From the NCBI GenBank assembly GCA_937890595.1, contig CALADM010000016.1:1-64000 (forward strand): a stretch of 64,000 nucleotides of DNA, written 5' to 3'. This DNA is from CAJMNU01 sp905214855. Its GTDB lineage: Bacteria > Bacillota > Clostridia > Lachnospirales > Lachnospiraceae. The notes beneath the pieces were generated by a model. That model was given only the letters and a program-made list of their open reading frames with translations, was not told the origin of the DNA and did not search any database. The translations under genes and the position numbers were made by a program. The stretch's first letter is position 1. Every line of letters starts with the position of its first letter. Below, in pieces: positions 9,131 through 17,038 of this stretch.

Positions 9131-9453
9131 GTATACCTCCCGCCAGTTCTTTCTTTCCTTTCTTTGCACTCCATTTCCTGAAAGTTTTCTCTTGCCCTTC
9201 TTTATAAATCTGTTTATATATTAATTTTTATTTCTATTATAAGCAGCACATCTGCATTTTATGCACTTTTCCCATCTTCTGCCTTCAAAAGAAGGATAGT
9301 ATCTTTTTTGAAATACTTTTCTGATTTTTTATCCCATGCTATTATGTGCATAAAAGATATGTTACAATAAGCACAGCATATTAGGAGCAAGGGGATTTAC
9401 GGTCTCCTGACTCTGATTCAGCACATCAAATAAAAATAGAAAGGGATGACTTT
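9131..9453. other. Intergenic region between divergent genes, no gene seen
   Basis: 323 AT-rich bases separate yyaC (minus) from a small plus-strand gene. A TACAAT box at 9363-9368 may be the -10 element of the plus-strand gene, but its -35 (TATTAT, 9340-9345) is poor. I see no ORF or strong hairpin. Confidence 0.4.
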
Positions 9454-9726
9454 ATGTTTCGTATGTGGGGAAAAATATGGAAAGACAACCGAATAAAAGA
9501 AGATATGGTTATTGAGATCAATGATTTTTCATTAAGCCGTACTCAAATGGTATTTCAGGCTCTCGATGAGATATGCAGCCAGTTTGATCTTGAAAAACCA
9601 ATCTGGCTCGATTCTAATATCAAAGAATTTCAGCTTCGTGTCAAGACCCGCTTTAATCAAGATAATTTTATCGAAATATTAGATTTTCAATATCTGGAAA
9701 TCCAAATTCTTGAAGAAGCCTATTAA
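9454..9726 (+). CDS. Small hypothetical protein, 90 aa
   Basis: I do not recognise this family. The product is acidic to neutral with no membrane segment or signal peptide; the pattern is a short beta/alpha fold (MVIEINDFSL ... MVFQALDEICSQFDLEKPIW). AAGGGATG precedes the ATG by a few bases, and the gene has its own upstream region and is followed by a strong hairpin, which supports a real gene. It is convergent with pgi. No function can be assigned. Confidence 0.65.
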   Translation: MFRMWGKIWKDNRIKEDMVIEINDFSLSRTQMVFQALDEICSQFDLEKPIWLDSNIKEFQLRVKTRFNQDNFIEILDFQYLEIQILEEAY

Positions 9727-9750
9727 ACATCACCTCTCTCCTGACTATAA

Positions 9751-9781
9751 AAACCCTGTTGGAAAAGTTCCAACAGGGTTT
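9751..9781 (-). terminator. Intrinsic terminator of pgi (possibly bidirectional)
   Basis: A perfect 14-bp stem, 9751-9764 with 9768-9781, around a 3-base loop. Read on the minus strand it ends GGGTTTTTATAG, a T-tail fitting termination of pgi. On the plus strand the T-run is only three bases. Confidence 0.85.
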
Positions 9782-9923
9782 CAGGGGAGTAAGCAAATCC
9801 GTGAATAAAGAATGTATCCTTTCTTTCGGATTCACGACTACAGTATAGCACATTTTCCAAAATCTACCAACCATTTTTTTGGTAATTTCTGGAAATTCAT
9901 GATTGCTGTTTTACCAACTCCAA

Positions 9924-11273
9924 TTACAGTCTCTTTAACAATGCTTCTCTTTCAGCCTCATATCCAGGTTTTCCAAGTAAAGCAAACATATTTTTCTTGT
10001 AGCTTTCTACTCCAGGCTGATTAAATGGATTTACACCAAGCAGATATCCGCTGACACCACATGCAAACTCAAAGAAATAGAACAGCTCACCCAAATAAAA
10101 TGCATTCTGCTCTGGAATGTTCACCTGCAGGTTTGGCACATGTCCATCTGTATGTGCAAGAATTGTTCCGTTCATTGCACTCTTATTGACAAAATCAACG
10201 GTCTTGCCAGCCAGATAGTTCATTCCGTCTGTGTCTACTTCCTCTTCATCCAGAATGATCTCTGCCTCAGAGTCTTCCACATTCAATACTGTCTCAAACA
10301 TAATTCTTGCGCCATCCTGAATAAACTGACCCATAGAATGCAGATCTGTTGTGAGATCTACTGCTGCTGGGAACAGACCTCTCTGATCTTTTCCTTCACT
10401 CTCTCCATACAGCTGTTTCCACCACTCAGACACATAATGCAGGCTTGGCTCATAGTTAGCAACAATCTCTACAGATTTGCCTTTCTTTAATAAGATATTG
10501 CGGATAGATGCATACAACAGTGCATCATTCTCCTCATATGGCAATTCCAGTGCTTTCTTTCTTCCAGAAGCAGCTCCTTCCATCAACTGATCAATATCTG
10601 CACCGCTTACAGCGATCGGTAAAAGACCAACAGCTGTTAAAACGGAGAAACGTCCTCCTACATCATCCGGAACAACAAACTTCTCATATCCCTCTTCATC
10701 AGCCAGATTTTTCAATGCTCCCTTTGCTCTGTCTGTAGTTGCATAGATACGTTTGTTTGCTTCTTCTCTGCCATATTTTTCAATTAACATTTTCTTGAAT
10801 ACACGGAATGCGATCGCCGGCTCTGTTGTTGTACCGGATTTGGAAATAATATTGATAGAGAAGTCTTTTCCCTCCAGAACATCCTGTAAATCCTTAATAT
10901 ACTTGCTACTGATGCTATTTCCTACAAAATAGATCTCCGGAGTCTTTCTTGCTCCCTTTGGAAGAATATTGTGGAAGCTATGAGACAGGAATTCGATCGC
11001 TGCTCTTGCTCCAAGATAAGAACCACCGATACCAACGACCAACAATACATCTGAATCATTCTGGATTTTCTTTGCAGCCTCTTTGATTCTTGCAAATTCA
11101 TCCTTACCATACTCTACCGGCAGGTCGATCCAACCTAAAAAGTCATTTCCTGCGCCACTCTTTGAGAGCAGGACTTCCTTTGCATCCAACACGGCATGTT
11201 TCATGTTCTCTAATTCTTCTGCAGAAATAAATCCTGCTGTCTTAGAGTAATCCAACTTTACTTCTCTTCCCAT
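9924..11273 (-). CDS. pgi: Glucose-6-phosphate isomerase
   Basis: Interconverts glucose-6-phosphate and fructose-6-phosphate in glycolysis. The 449-aa length is that of Firmicute PGI. Visible motifs are VGIGGSYLGARAAIEFL, the SIS-domain phosphate loop ISKSGTTTEPAIAFR, DDVGGRFSVLTAVGLLPIA, the ENDALLYASIRN region, and a C-terminal GVNPFNQPGVE with the catalytic lysine region. AGGAGAGG precedes the ATG, and a near-perfect promoter lies at 11333-11361. Single-gene transcript, ending at the hairpin 9751-9781. Confidence 0.96.
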   Translation of the reverse strand: MGREVKLDYSKTAGFISAEELENMKHAVLDAKEVLLSKSGAGNDFLGWIDLPVEYGKDEFARIKEAAKKIQNDSDVLLVVGIGGSYLGARAAIEFLSHSFHNILPKGARKTPEIYFVGNSISSKYIKDLQDVLEGKDFSINIISKSGTTTEPAIAFRVFKKMLIEKYGREEANKRIYATTDRAKGALKNLADEEGYEKFVVPDDVGGRFSVLTAVGLLPIAVSGADIDQLMEGAASGRKKALELPYEENDALLYASIRNILLKKGKSVEIVANYEPSLHYVSEWWKQLYGESEGKDQRGLFPAAVDLTTDLHSMGQFIQDGARIMFETVLNVEDSEAEIILDEEEVDTDGMNYLAGKTVDFVNKSAMNGTILAHTDGHVPNLQVNIPEQNAFYLGELFYFFEFACGVSGYLLGVNPFNQPGVESYKKNMFALLGKPGYEAEREALLKRL

Positions 11274-11332
11274 TGTTTACCTCTCCTTTTACCTTCTTTT
11301 TAGGCTGCTAAAAAAGCTGTCTATTCTTATTT

Positions 11333-11361
11333 ATTATATCAATACGATGAGCTATTTACAA
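11333..11361 (-). promoter_or_regulatory. Sigma-A promoter of pgi
   Basis: Minus strand TTGTAA (11356-11361), 17 bases, TATAAT (11333-11338), 60 bases before the pgi start. TTGTAAATA also occurs once more just upstream of the -35 box. Confidence 0.75.
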
Positions 11362-11401
11362 TATTTACAATGGGTTTTTATTCCAAACATTCCACAAAAT
11401 C

Positions 11402-12379
11402 TTATTTTAGATACTCCTTAAAAATCTCACCAAGAACCCGTATCTGATCCGGCTGCAAAATCTCAGTAAGATCTACTCCAGATTGTTCCTTATCAGCCAT
11501 CTCCTCTGCTCCATGATCCTTTCCTGCCGCAGTCTGCTCCACACTTTTTCTCAGATTTTCAATCTCTGCTAAAGATCCTCTGATATTATTTTTTACAGAT
11601 ACCGTTTCATTCTCCATTCTCTCTGTTTCCAAATGTCCTTTTCTCTTCTTTACTGCATCTCGACGTGTCTGGAATCCTTTCTTATCAGAATTCTCTTCTG
11701 CTCCCATCACAAGCGATGCTCTCATCTCTTCTTTTTTTGATTCATTTAAACGCTCTTGATTTTCTTTTTCCTGCTCTATTCTGCTCCTAAAACCGCCTCG
11801 TTCCATATTCACAATAACACGGTCTTTATTTGCATCCTCTATCTCTTTCTCTTCTTTTTCTGTGCGATTTGCACTCCTTCTCCCCATTGAATTTTCAACA
11901 TAGTCCTGAAGACAAAAAACCAACTGATCTCGTTTTTTCCCTGTTCTCACACTCCAATCTGTCAAAAGCACTCCAATTGCACCGATCGCAGCTGTCATGC
12001 TATACATAACCATGTAAGAAGAATCCAGCTGATACCAATAAGACAGATATGCACCAGTTCCTCCTGCCAGCAAAGTCAGAAGTACTGCCTGTCCGGCAAT
12101 CCCATCCCAGATATCCAGAGGAAGCCCTAAAAACCTACAGCCATATATCTGTCGTTCTACATACACCCTTGCATTATAGATTCCCTGATTGACCCAATAT
12201 GTATTCTCTGTCCTCTGTCTGAAATTCTTCAAAAATGCATTCCTTGTTGTCGCCATATTGTCTGTCTGACGGATCATTCTCCTGTACACCTGATTTACCA
12301 TACATTTGCTCAAAATTCCCAGCATACAGATGACTGCAATACCATACACACCAGTTCCTGTCTCCAAAAATTGTAACAT
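11402..12379 (-). CDS. Hypothetical membrane protein with long charged C-terminal tail
   Basis: I do not recognise this 325-aa protein. Hydrophobic stretches at about 11-29, 92-114 and 121-141 suggest three transmembrane helices, with a cytoplasmic segment rich in Arg/Gln/Tyr between the first two. Residues 145-325 are highly charged and likely coiled or disordered (RTEKEEKEIEDANKD, RIEQEKENQERLNESKK), ending in LTEILQPDQIRVLGEIFKEYLK, a possible binding helix. GAGGAGA precedes the ATG. It lies between pgi and mtnN with no clear functional link. Confidence 0.65.
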   Translation of the reverse strand: MLQFLETGTGVYGIAVICMLGILSKCMVNQVYRRMIRQTDNMATTRNAFLKNFRQRTENTYWVNQGIYNARVYVERQIYGCRFLGLPLDIWDGIAGQAVLLTLLAGGTGAYLSYWYQLDSSYMVMYSMTAAIGAIGVLLTDWSVRTGKKRDQLVFCLQDYVENSMGRRSANRTEKEEKEIEDANKDRVIVNMERGGFRSRIEQEKENQERLNESKKEEMRASLVMGAEENSDKKGFQTRRDAVKKRKGHLETERMENETVSVKNNIRGSLAEIENLRKSVEQTAAGKDHGAEEMADKEQSGVDLTEILQPDQIRVLGEIFKEYLK

Positions 12380-12596
12380 ACGCTTTCTCCTCTCTTTCCT
12401 ATCCAGAGAAGACAGGGACTAAAAAACAAAAACCGCTACAATACACAGCACAGTCCAAAGTCCATTCTTCTCTGTCAATGCCACATATTATAGCGGGTCA
12501 TATTTCATTTGGGAAGTTCAAAACGCCTAGAATCGTTCGTCAAATATCTCCCTGTTTCGACTTCATTTTTATTCTAAACTTCCCGTTAAGTTCATC

Positions 12597-13298
12597 CTAT
12601 TTCTGCTGCCATCTTTCTGCAACTGCCAGTAAAAGCCTTACAGAATGCCGGATCGCAGCTTCCTCAAATTCTTTATAATCCACGTTTGCGCTATCGTCAG
12701 CTTTGTCGGAAATTGCCCGAATAACAAGAAAAGGAATCTCATTTAAATATGCTGTCTGTGCAATAGCAGCCCCCTCCATCTCAGTACAAAAACCTCCAAA
12801 GGTATTGCTGATCCACTCTTTCTTCTCCTTGCGGTCAATAAACTGATCTCCGCTCACCACACGACCTTCCCAGACACCAATCTCAGGATTCACCTCAAGG
12901 CAGCAGGCTTTTGCCAATTGTAACAGTTCAGAATCTGCCTGAAAGGCAAGGCATTCCATTCTTGGTATCTGTCCTGGCGCATACCCAAAACCAGTTGCAT
13001 CCATATCATGCTGTACTGTATCAGTAGACAGGACAATATCTCCAATATTGATCTCATTTTTCAATGAGCCGGCAATTCCAGTATTGATCACTGCATCTAC
13101 ATGAAAATTATCTGCCAGAATCTGTGTACAGATAGCAGCGTTCACCTTTCCGATACCAGATCTTACTACAACTGCATCTTTATCACAGAGCTTTCCTACA
13201 AAGAACTCCATACCAGCTTTCTTCTCTACCTGAACATGTTCCATTTTCTCTTTGATCTTAGCAACTTCCTCATCCATTGCTCCAATAATTCCTAACAT
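12597..13298 (-). CDS. mtnN: 5'-methylthioadenosine/S-adenosylhomocysteine nucleosidase
   Basis: Cleaves the glycosidic bond of MTA and SAH to adenine and the thioribose product, recycling methionine and detoxifying SAH; the first step toward autoinducer-2 where luxS exists. The 233-aa protein starts MLGIIGAMDEEV (catalytic Glu near residue 10) and has NTGIAGSL, VQHDMDATGFGY, the substrate motif EMEGAAIAQTA and AISDKAD with the catalytic Asp. GAGGAT precedes the ATG. No partner gene of the methionine cycle is adjacent, although metG is 4 kb away. Confidence 0.95.
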   Translation of the reverse strand: MLGIIGAMDEEVAKIKEKMEHVQVEKKAGMEFFVGKLCDKDAVVVRSGIGKVNAAICTQILADNFHVDAVINTGIAGSLKNEINIGDIVLSTDTVQHDMDATGFGYAPGQIPRMECLAFQADSELLQLAKACCLEVNPEIGVWEGRVVSGDQFIDRKEKKEWISNTFGGFCTEMEGAAIAQTAYLNEIPFLVIRAISDKADDSANVDYKEFEEAAIRHSVRLLLAVAERWQQK

Positions 13299-13491
13299 AT
13301 ATATCCTCTTTTCTTTCTCTTCTTTTTATCTCTAAATATCTGCTGATCGTCTCTGTTATCCTGTTCTTTTCCTATTCTCTTCCTATTTCTTCGCATATCT
13401 TCTCTTCTGTGTTTTCATCCTGAACTTATATTCAAGTTTCCTTATTTTATTTATCCCTTTGCTTTCTATGTACTTCTATCCAGTTCTCTTC

Positions 13492-13520
13492 TTGACAAGC
13501 CCTTCACTCAACGCTATACT
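13492..13520 (+). promoter_or_regulatory. Sigma-A promoter of the TSCPD gene
   Basis: TTGACA (13492-13497), 17 bases, TATACT (13515-13520): a near-consensus promoter 95 bases before the 13615 gene. The rest of the gene-free stretch 13299-13614 is T/C-rich, and I see nothing else in it apart from space for the divergent mtnN promoter. Confidence 0.85.
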
Positions 13521-13614
13521 GGGTACTGTGTATTTATGAAAACTTTGTTATGAAGACAACACGTTCCATAGGATACACATTTCACTTCAACACATTCATA
13601 CGGAGGATAGAACA

Positions 13615-13866
13615 ATGGAATTTAAAACACAGGGTGTATGTTCCCGCGGAATTACGTTTGACGTAAAAGATAACAAAATTGTAAATGTCGTTTTCAACGG
13701 TGGATGTTCCGGAAACACACAGGGTGTTTCCCGCCTGATCGAAGGTATGGATATCGATGAAGCAATCTCCCGTCTGGACGGCATCAAATGTGGTCCTCGT
13801 CCAACTTCCTGTCCTGACCAGTTAGCAAAAGCATTAAAGCAGTACAAAGCAGAACAGCAGGCATAA
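13615..13866 (+). CDS. TSCPD domain protein (TIGR03905 family)
   Basis: An 83-aa protein belonging to the stand-alone TSCPD family (TIGR03905), which resembles the cysteine-containing C-terminal part of vitamin B12-dependent ribonucleotide reductases. The name-giving motif TSCPDQLAKAL is at residues 63-73; other conserved parts are GVCSRGI, VFNGGCSGNTQG and KCGPRP, giving four cysteines that may bind metal. The exact role is unknown in the family. GGAGG precedes the ATG; own promoter and own terminator make it a monocistronic, probably well expressed gene. Confidence 0.9.
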   Translation: MEFKTQGVCSRGITFDVKDNKIVNVVFNGGCSGNTQGVSRLIEGMDIDEAISRLDGIKCGPRPTSCPDQLAKALKQYKAEQQA

Positions 13867-13878
13867 TTGACGGATCAG

Positions 13879-13930
13879 CTTTGACATGTCAAAGACCAGT
13901 ATTGCCATATGGCACATTCTGGTCTTTTTT
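13879..13930 (+). terminator. Intrinsic terminator after the TSCPD gene, overlapped by a perfect palindrome
   Basis: AAAGACCAG (13891-13899) pairs with CTGGTCTTT (13919-13927) and is followed by TTTTTTCTAT; the loop contains GCCATATGGC. The left arm overlaps the 16-bp perfect palindrome at 13879-13894 (CTTTGACATGTCAAAG), so two hairpins exclude each other. Confidence 0.85.
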
Positions 13931-13963
13931 CTATCCCAAAAGCTATTCATATGCTAAACAGCA

Positions 13964-14833
13964 TCAGCCTTTCATCTTTGTAAATACATTAGACAGGTTT
14001 GCAAACTGCTCCAAGGTTAATGCCTCTCCCCGAATAGAAGGAGAAAAACCTGCCTCTGCGATCGCCTCTGCGATCTGTTCTTTTGTAAAAGACAATTCCT
14101 GTGAATTATTCAAACCATTTTGGAGTGTTTTTCTTCTCTGGTTGAAAGATGCACGGATCAGTTTAAACATCAGATCCGGTTCTTCTACATTCACCGGAGG
14201 AGTTTGATGTCTCGTCAGGCGAATAACCGCAGATCCAACTCCTGGTCTTGGCATAAAACAGTTTGGTGGGACATTTGCTGCAATATAAGGCTCTGCATAA
14301 TACTGCACTGCCAAAGAAAGTGCACCATAATCTTTTGATCCCGGTCCAACCTGCATCCTGTCTGCGACTTCTTTCTGTACCATAACAGTCACAGATTCTA
14401 TTGGAACATTGCTCTCAAACAATCCCATAATAATCGGTGTTGTAATATAATATGGAAGATTTGCCACTACTTTAATTGGCTTTCCTCCATTTTCCTCATC
14501 TACCAGTTTTTGAATATCAATTTTTAAGATATCACCCTGTATAACTTTTACATTTTCATATGCAGACAGAGTATCCTGTAAGATCGGGATCAGATTTTTG
14601 TCGATCTCTACAGCCACTACTTTTCTTGCCGCCTCTGCCAGATACTGAGTCATAGTCCCGATCCCCGGACCGATCTCCAGTACCATATCCTCTTTTCCTA
14701 CGCCTGCTGCATCAATGATCTTTTCCAAAACATGGGTATCGATCAAAAAATTCTGTCCAAATTTCTTCTGAAATACAAAATTATATTTCTGTAAAATTTC
14801 AATCGTATTTTGTGGAATCCCTAAATTTGCCAC
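13964..14833 (-). CDS. rsmA: 16S rRNA (adenine1518-N6/adenine1519-N6)-dimethyltransferase
   Basis: Dimethylates two adenosines in the 3'-terminal hairpin of 16S rRNA during 30S maturation (KsgA). The 289-aa product has FVFQKKFGQNFLID, the SAM-binding EIGPGIGTMTQ, VEIDKNL, GDILKID, the catalytic NLPYYITTPI and a C-terminal helical domain (NQRRKTLQNGL). I use the GTG at 14833: GGAGG lies six bases upstream and the protein then begins (M)ANLGIPQNTIEILQKYN as in relatives; the longer ATG frame from 14896 adds 21 residues without support. It is the last gene of the metG-tatD-rsmA series; the usual rnmV between tatD and rsmA is missing. Confidence 0.95.
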   Translation of the reverse strand: MANLGIPQNTIEILQKYNFVFQKKFGQNFLIDTHVLEKIIDAAGVGKEDMVLEIGPGIGTMTQYLAEAARKVVAVEIDKNLIPILQDTLSAYENVKVIQGDILKIDIQKLVDEENGGKPIKVVANLPYYITTPIIMGLFESNVPIESVTVMVQKEVADRMQVGPGSKDYGALSLAVQYYAEPYIAANVPPNCFMPRPGVGSAVIRLTRHQTPPVNVEEPDLMFKLIRASFNQRRKTLQNGLNNSQELSFTKEQIAEAIAEAGFSPSIRGEALTLEQFANLSNVFTKMKG

Positions 14834-14907
14834 TGATTTCCTCCATTTTTTATGACCTGACTGCCATTTTACTGCATTCCTCAATGCAGGCAGCACAGGA
14901 TATCCTA

Positions 14908-15687
14908 TTATTTATTCCAGCGATATAAACGCATTGCATTTTCTTTTGTCACATCCACAACTTCCTCAGTTGTTATTTTTTTCAGCCTTGCTATCTCCTC
15001 CACTACATAGGGAAGATATCCGGAGTGATTTTTCTTCCCACGGTAAGGTACAGGAGTAAGGTAAGGACAATCAGTTTCCAATACCAAAGAAGTAAGTGGA
15101 GCGTATTCGACAACCTCTTTCAGCTTTTTCGCATTCTGGAATGTCACTACCCCGCCGATTCCAAGAGAAAATCCCATATCCAGATATTCCCTTGCCATCT
15201 CTGTACCATAAGAAAAGCAATGTATCACACCACCAATTTCACCGGCATTTTCTGCTTTCATAAGATCTAATGTATCTTTCGCTGCATCTCTGCTGTGAAT
15301 GATCACAGGAAGTTTTACCTCTCTTGCTGCATTCAGTTGGCGTACAAACCATTCTTTCTGGATCTCTCTTTTTGGTTCATCCCAGTAATAGTCCAGACCA
15401 ATCTCCCCCCATGCAACTACTTTAGGCTGTGAACATGCCTGTTTCAACCACTCCAGATCTTTTTCTGTCATGTTTTCTGTCTCTGTTGGATGTACTCCGA
15501 TCGCTCCATATACGCAATCATATTGGCGGATCAGTTCCAATGTCCGTCTGGATGAATCCATACTTGCTCCGACATTGACAACTCTCTCTATCCCCTTACT
15601 ATACAGACCACAGATCAGTTCCTCCCGATCATCCTCAAATGCCTCATCATCATAATGAGCATGTGTGTCAATAATCATATCATTCAT
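14908..15687 (-). CDS. tatD: TatD family metal-dependent hydrolase
   Basis: Metal-dependent DNase/hydrolase of the TatD family (TIM barrel). Metal ligands are visible: IIDTHAHYDD (HxH) at the N-terminus, GEIGLDYYWD (Glu), VIIHSRDA, GVIHCFSYG and LETDCPYLTP (Asp). About 259 aa. Several starts are close together (ATG at 15702, 15693, 15687, 15678); I choose 15687, with GGAAGAG upstream. It lies between traX and rsmA, and metG-tatD-rsmA neighbourhood is common in Firmicutes. Confidence 0.93.
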   Translation of the reverse strand: MNDMIIDTHAHYDDEAFEDDREELICGLYSKGIERVVNVGASMDSSRRTLELIRQYDCVYGAIGVHPTETENMTEKDLEWLKQACSQPKVVAWGEIGLDYYWDEPKREIQKEWFVRQLNAAREVKLPVIIHSRDAAKDTLDLMKAENAGEIGGVIHCFSYGTEMAREYLDMGFSLGIGGVVTFQNAKKLKEVVEYAPLTSLVLETDCPYLTPVPYRGKKNHSGYLPYVVEEIARLKKITTEEVVDVTKENAMRLYRWNK

Positions 15688-15755
15688 CTCCATCTCTTCC
15701 ACAGCATTTCAGATTTTTAAAAATCAATTTTTTTCTCTTTTCTGCCTTGATTCCA

Positions 15756-16529
15756 TCACGTACCAAACACTGCAATCCGCAAAAAATACAGAAGCAGGAT
15801 ATGAACTGGATAAAAGATATAAAAAATGTTCTGTAATTTTTCATAATTTGTTCCATCATACAGACGGATTGGTAAAAATGCCAAAAGACTCAGTGGCGCT
15901 AACGGATTCTGGATCAAGATCATCGCACAGAATGCAAACTGGAGCAAGGGTCTGTCCCAGAGCATATACATAGCACAAATAATAACGATACCTTCCAGTC
16001 CTCTATCTCCACGAATCAAAAAGGTAAGAGCACAACCTGCCAAAAGGACAAGGATCTTAGTCACCATATTTTTTCCAAAACGCTTCAAACATACTAAAAC
16101 TCCAAGTCCTAAAAGCAAGGTAAAAAATAGATTTTGATGCCAAAGATAGATAGGAGTCATATAAAAAGCAAGATCAAATGGTATCTCTGCCACTACAGCA
16201 ACTGTCAGTGTTTTCAATGCATACGTTTTTATATCGTCTGTCTTTCGAAATCCCTCTACAAACAAAAACGCAATCAGAGGAAATGCAATCGCTCCAAATA
16301 ATCTCAATAAAAGATCTGGCATCATATAAGGTGAATACAGATCCATGCCAGCCTCTGTCGCACCTCCCAATACTCCAAGTTCCATATATGCAGCTCCAAA
16401 ATGATCCATCAAAAGAAAGATCATTGCAAGAATCCAGAGCGCACTGGCACTGATCCCCCATTTTTCAACCCACGACTTATGCTTCATTCTTTGCAACTGA
16501 TTGTCTGCTATTGTAATCTTTGCAGGCAA
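15756..16529 (-). CDS. TraX family integral membrane protein
   Basis: Polytopic membrane protein of the TraX family (PF05857), named after the F-plasmid pilin acetyltransferase but of unknown role on chromosomes. 257 aa with about eight hydrophobic helices. Conserved features are ILAMIFLLMDHFGA near the N-terminus, RLFGAIAFPLIAFLFVEGF, and the C-terminal YIFYPVHILLLYFLR. The first in-frame start is TTG at 16529 with GGAGAG only 2-3 bases away, so the true start may instead be ATG 16487 (MKHKSWVEKWG), which lacks a clear ribosome site. It is inserted within the metG-tatD-rsmA series. Confidence 0.8.
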   Translation of the reverse strand: MPAKITIADNQLQRMKHKSWVEKWGISASALWILAMIFLLMDHFGAAYMELGVLGGATEAGMDLYSPYMMPDLLLRLFGAIAFPLIAFLFVEGFRKTDDIKTYALKTLTVAVVAEIPFDLAFYMTPIYLWHQNLFFTLLLGLGVLVCLKRFGKNMVTKILVLLAGCALTFLIRGDRGLEGIVIICAMYMLWDRPLLQFAFCAMILIQNPLAPLSLLAFLPIRLYDGTNYEKLQNIFYIFYPVHILLLYFLRIAVFGT

Positions 16530-16590
16530 TCTCTCCTTTCTTCTTTGTTTTGTATCTTTTTATATTTTGATGATGGAGTCAAAAGGTGTT

Positions 16591-16917
16591 TTACCCCATC
16601 ATCACAAGATGTGCAACCGCAATCGCATCATCTTCATGGAATCCTTGTGTACAGATCTGTATATTATACACATATTGGACATCCAATCCTGTAGCAGCTG
16701 CGATCTCTTCTGTATTTTTACCCTCTGTCTGTAACTTCTGGACTGCTTTGACATCTGCCACAACTCTTTCTAATTCTCCTCTTACAGAATAGGTATCCGC
16801 AGTCTCACATTCCTCATCTTCCACAAAATCATCTAAAGACAGTGTCTTCGTAATTTCTTCTTTATAAAAGTCCTCAGATAACTCCCAGTCCGCACTTTCT
16901 TTTTTCTTCTCTTCCAT
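16591..16917 (-). CDS. Small helical protein with a helix-turn-helix-like C-terminus
   Basis: 108 aa, acidic N-terminal half (MEEKKKESADWELSEDFY) and a C-terminal segment KNTEEIAAATGLDVQYVYN that reads like a helix-turn-helix, followed by QICTQGFHEDDAIAVAHLV. I do not recognise a named family. The ATG at 16917 has AAGGA upstream; a longer frame back to 17022 contains an implausible Arg-rich leader. It sits 121 bases after metG and 61 bases before traX on the same strand, so it is probably part of the same transcript. Confidence 0.6.
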   Translation of the reverse strand: MEEKKKESADWELSEDFYKEEITKTLSLDDFVEDEECETADTYSVRGELERVVADVKAVQKLQTEGKNTEEIAAATGLDVQYVYNIQICTQGFHEDDAIAVAHLVMMG

Positions 16918-17038
16918 CTGCAATCCTTTCTGTATCCTGCTGGATAGCAACACAAAGTCTAAGAAAGCCGGATATTGAATCTGTCTCCTTCTCAGAGCCT
17001 CGCTCAACATCCGGCACCTCATCTTATTTCAATCAAAA

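Noticed and set aside
15756..16529. Conjugation gene because of the TraX name
   Set aside because: No other transfer genes nearby; chromosomal TraX-family proteins are common in Firmicutes.
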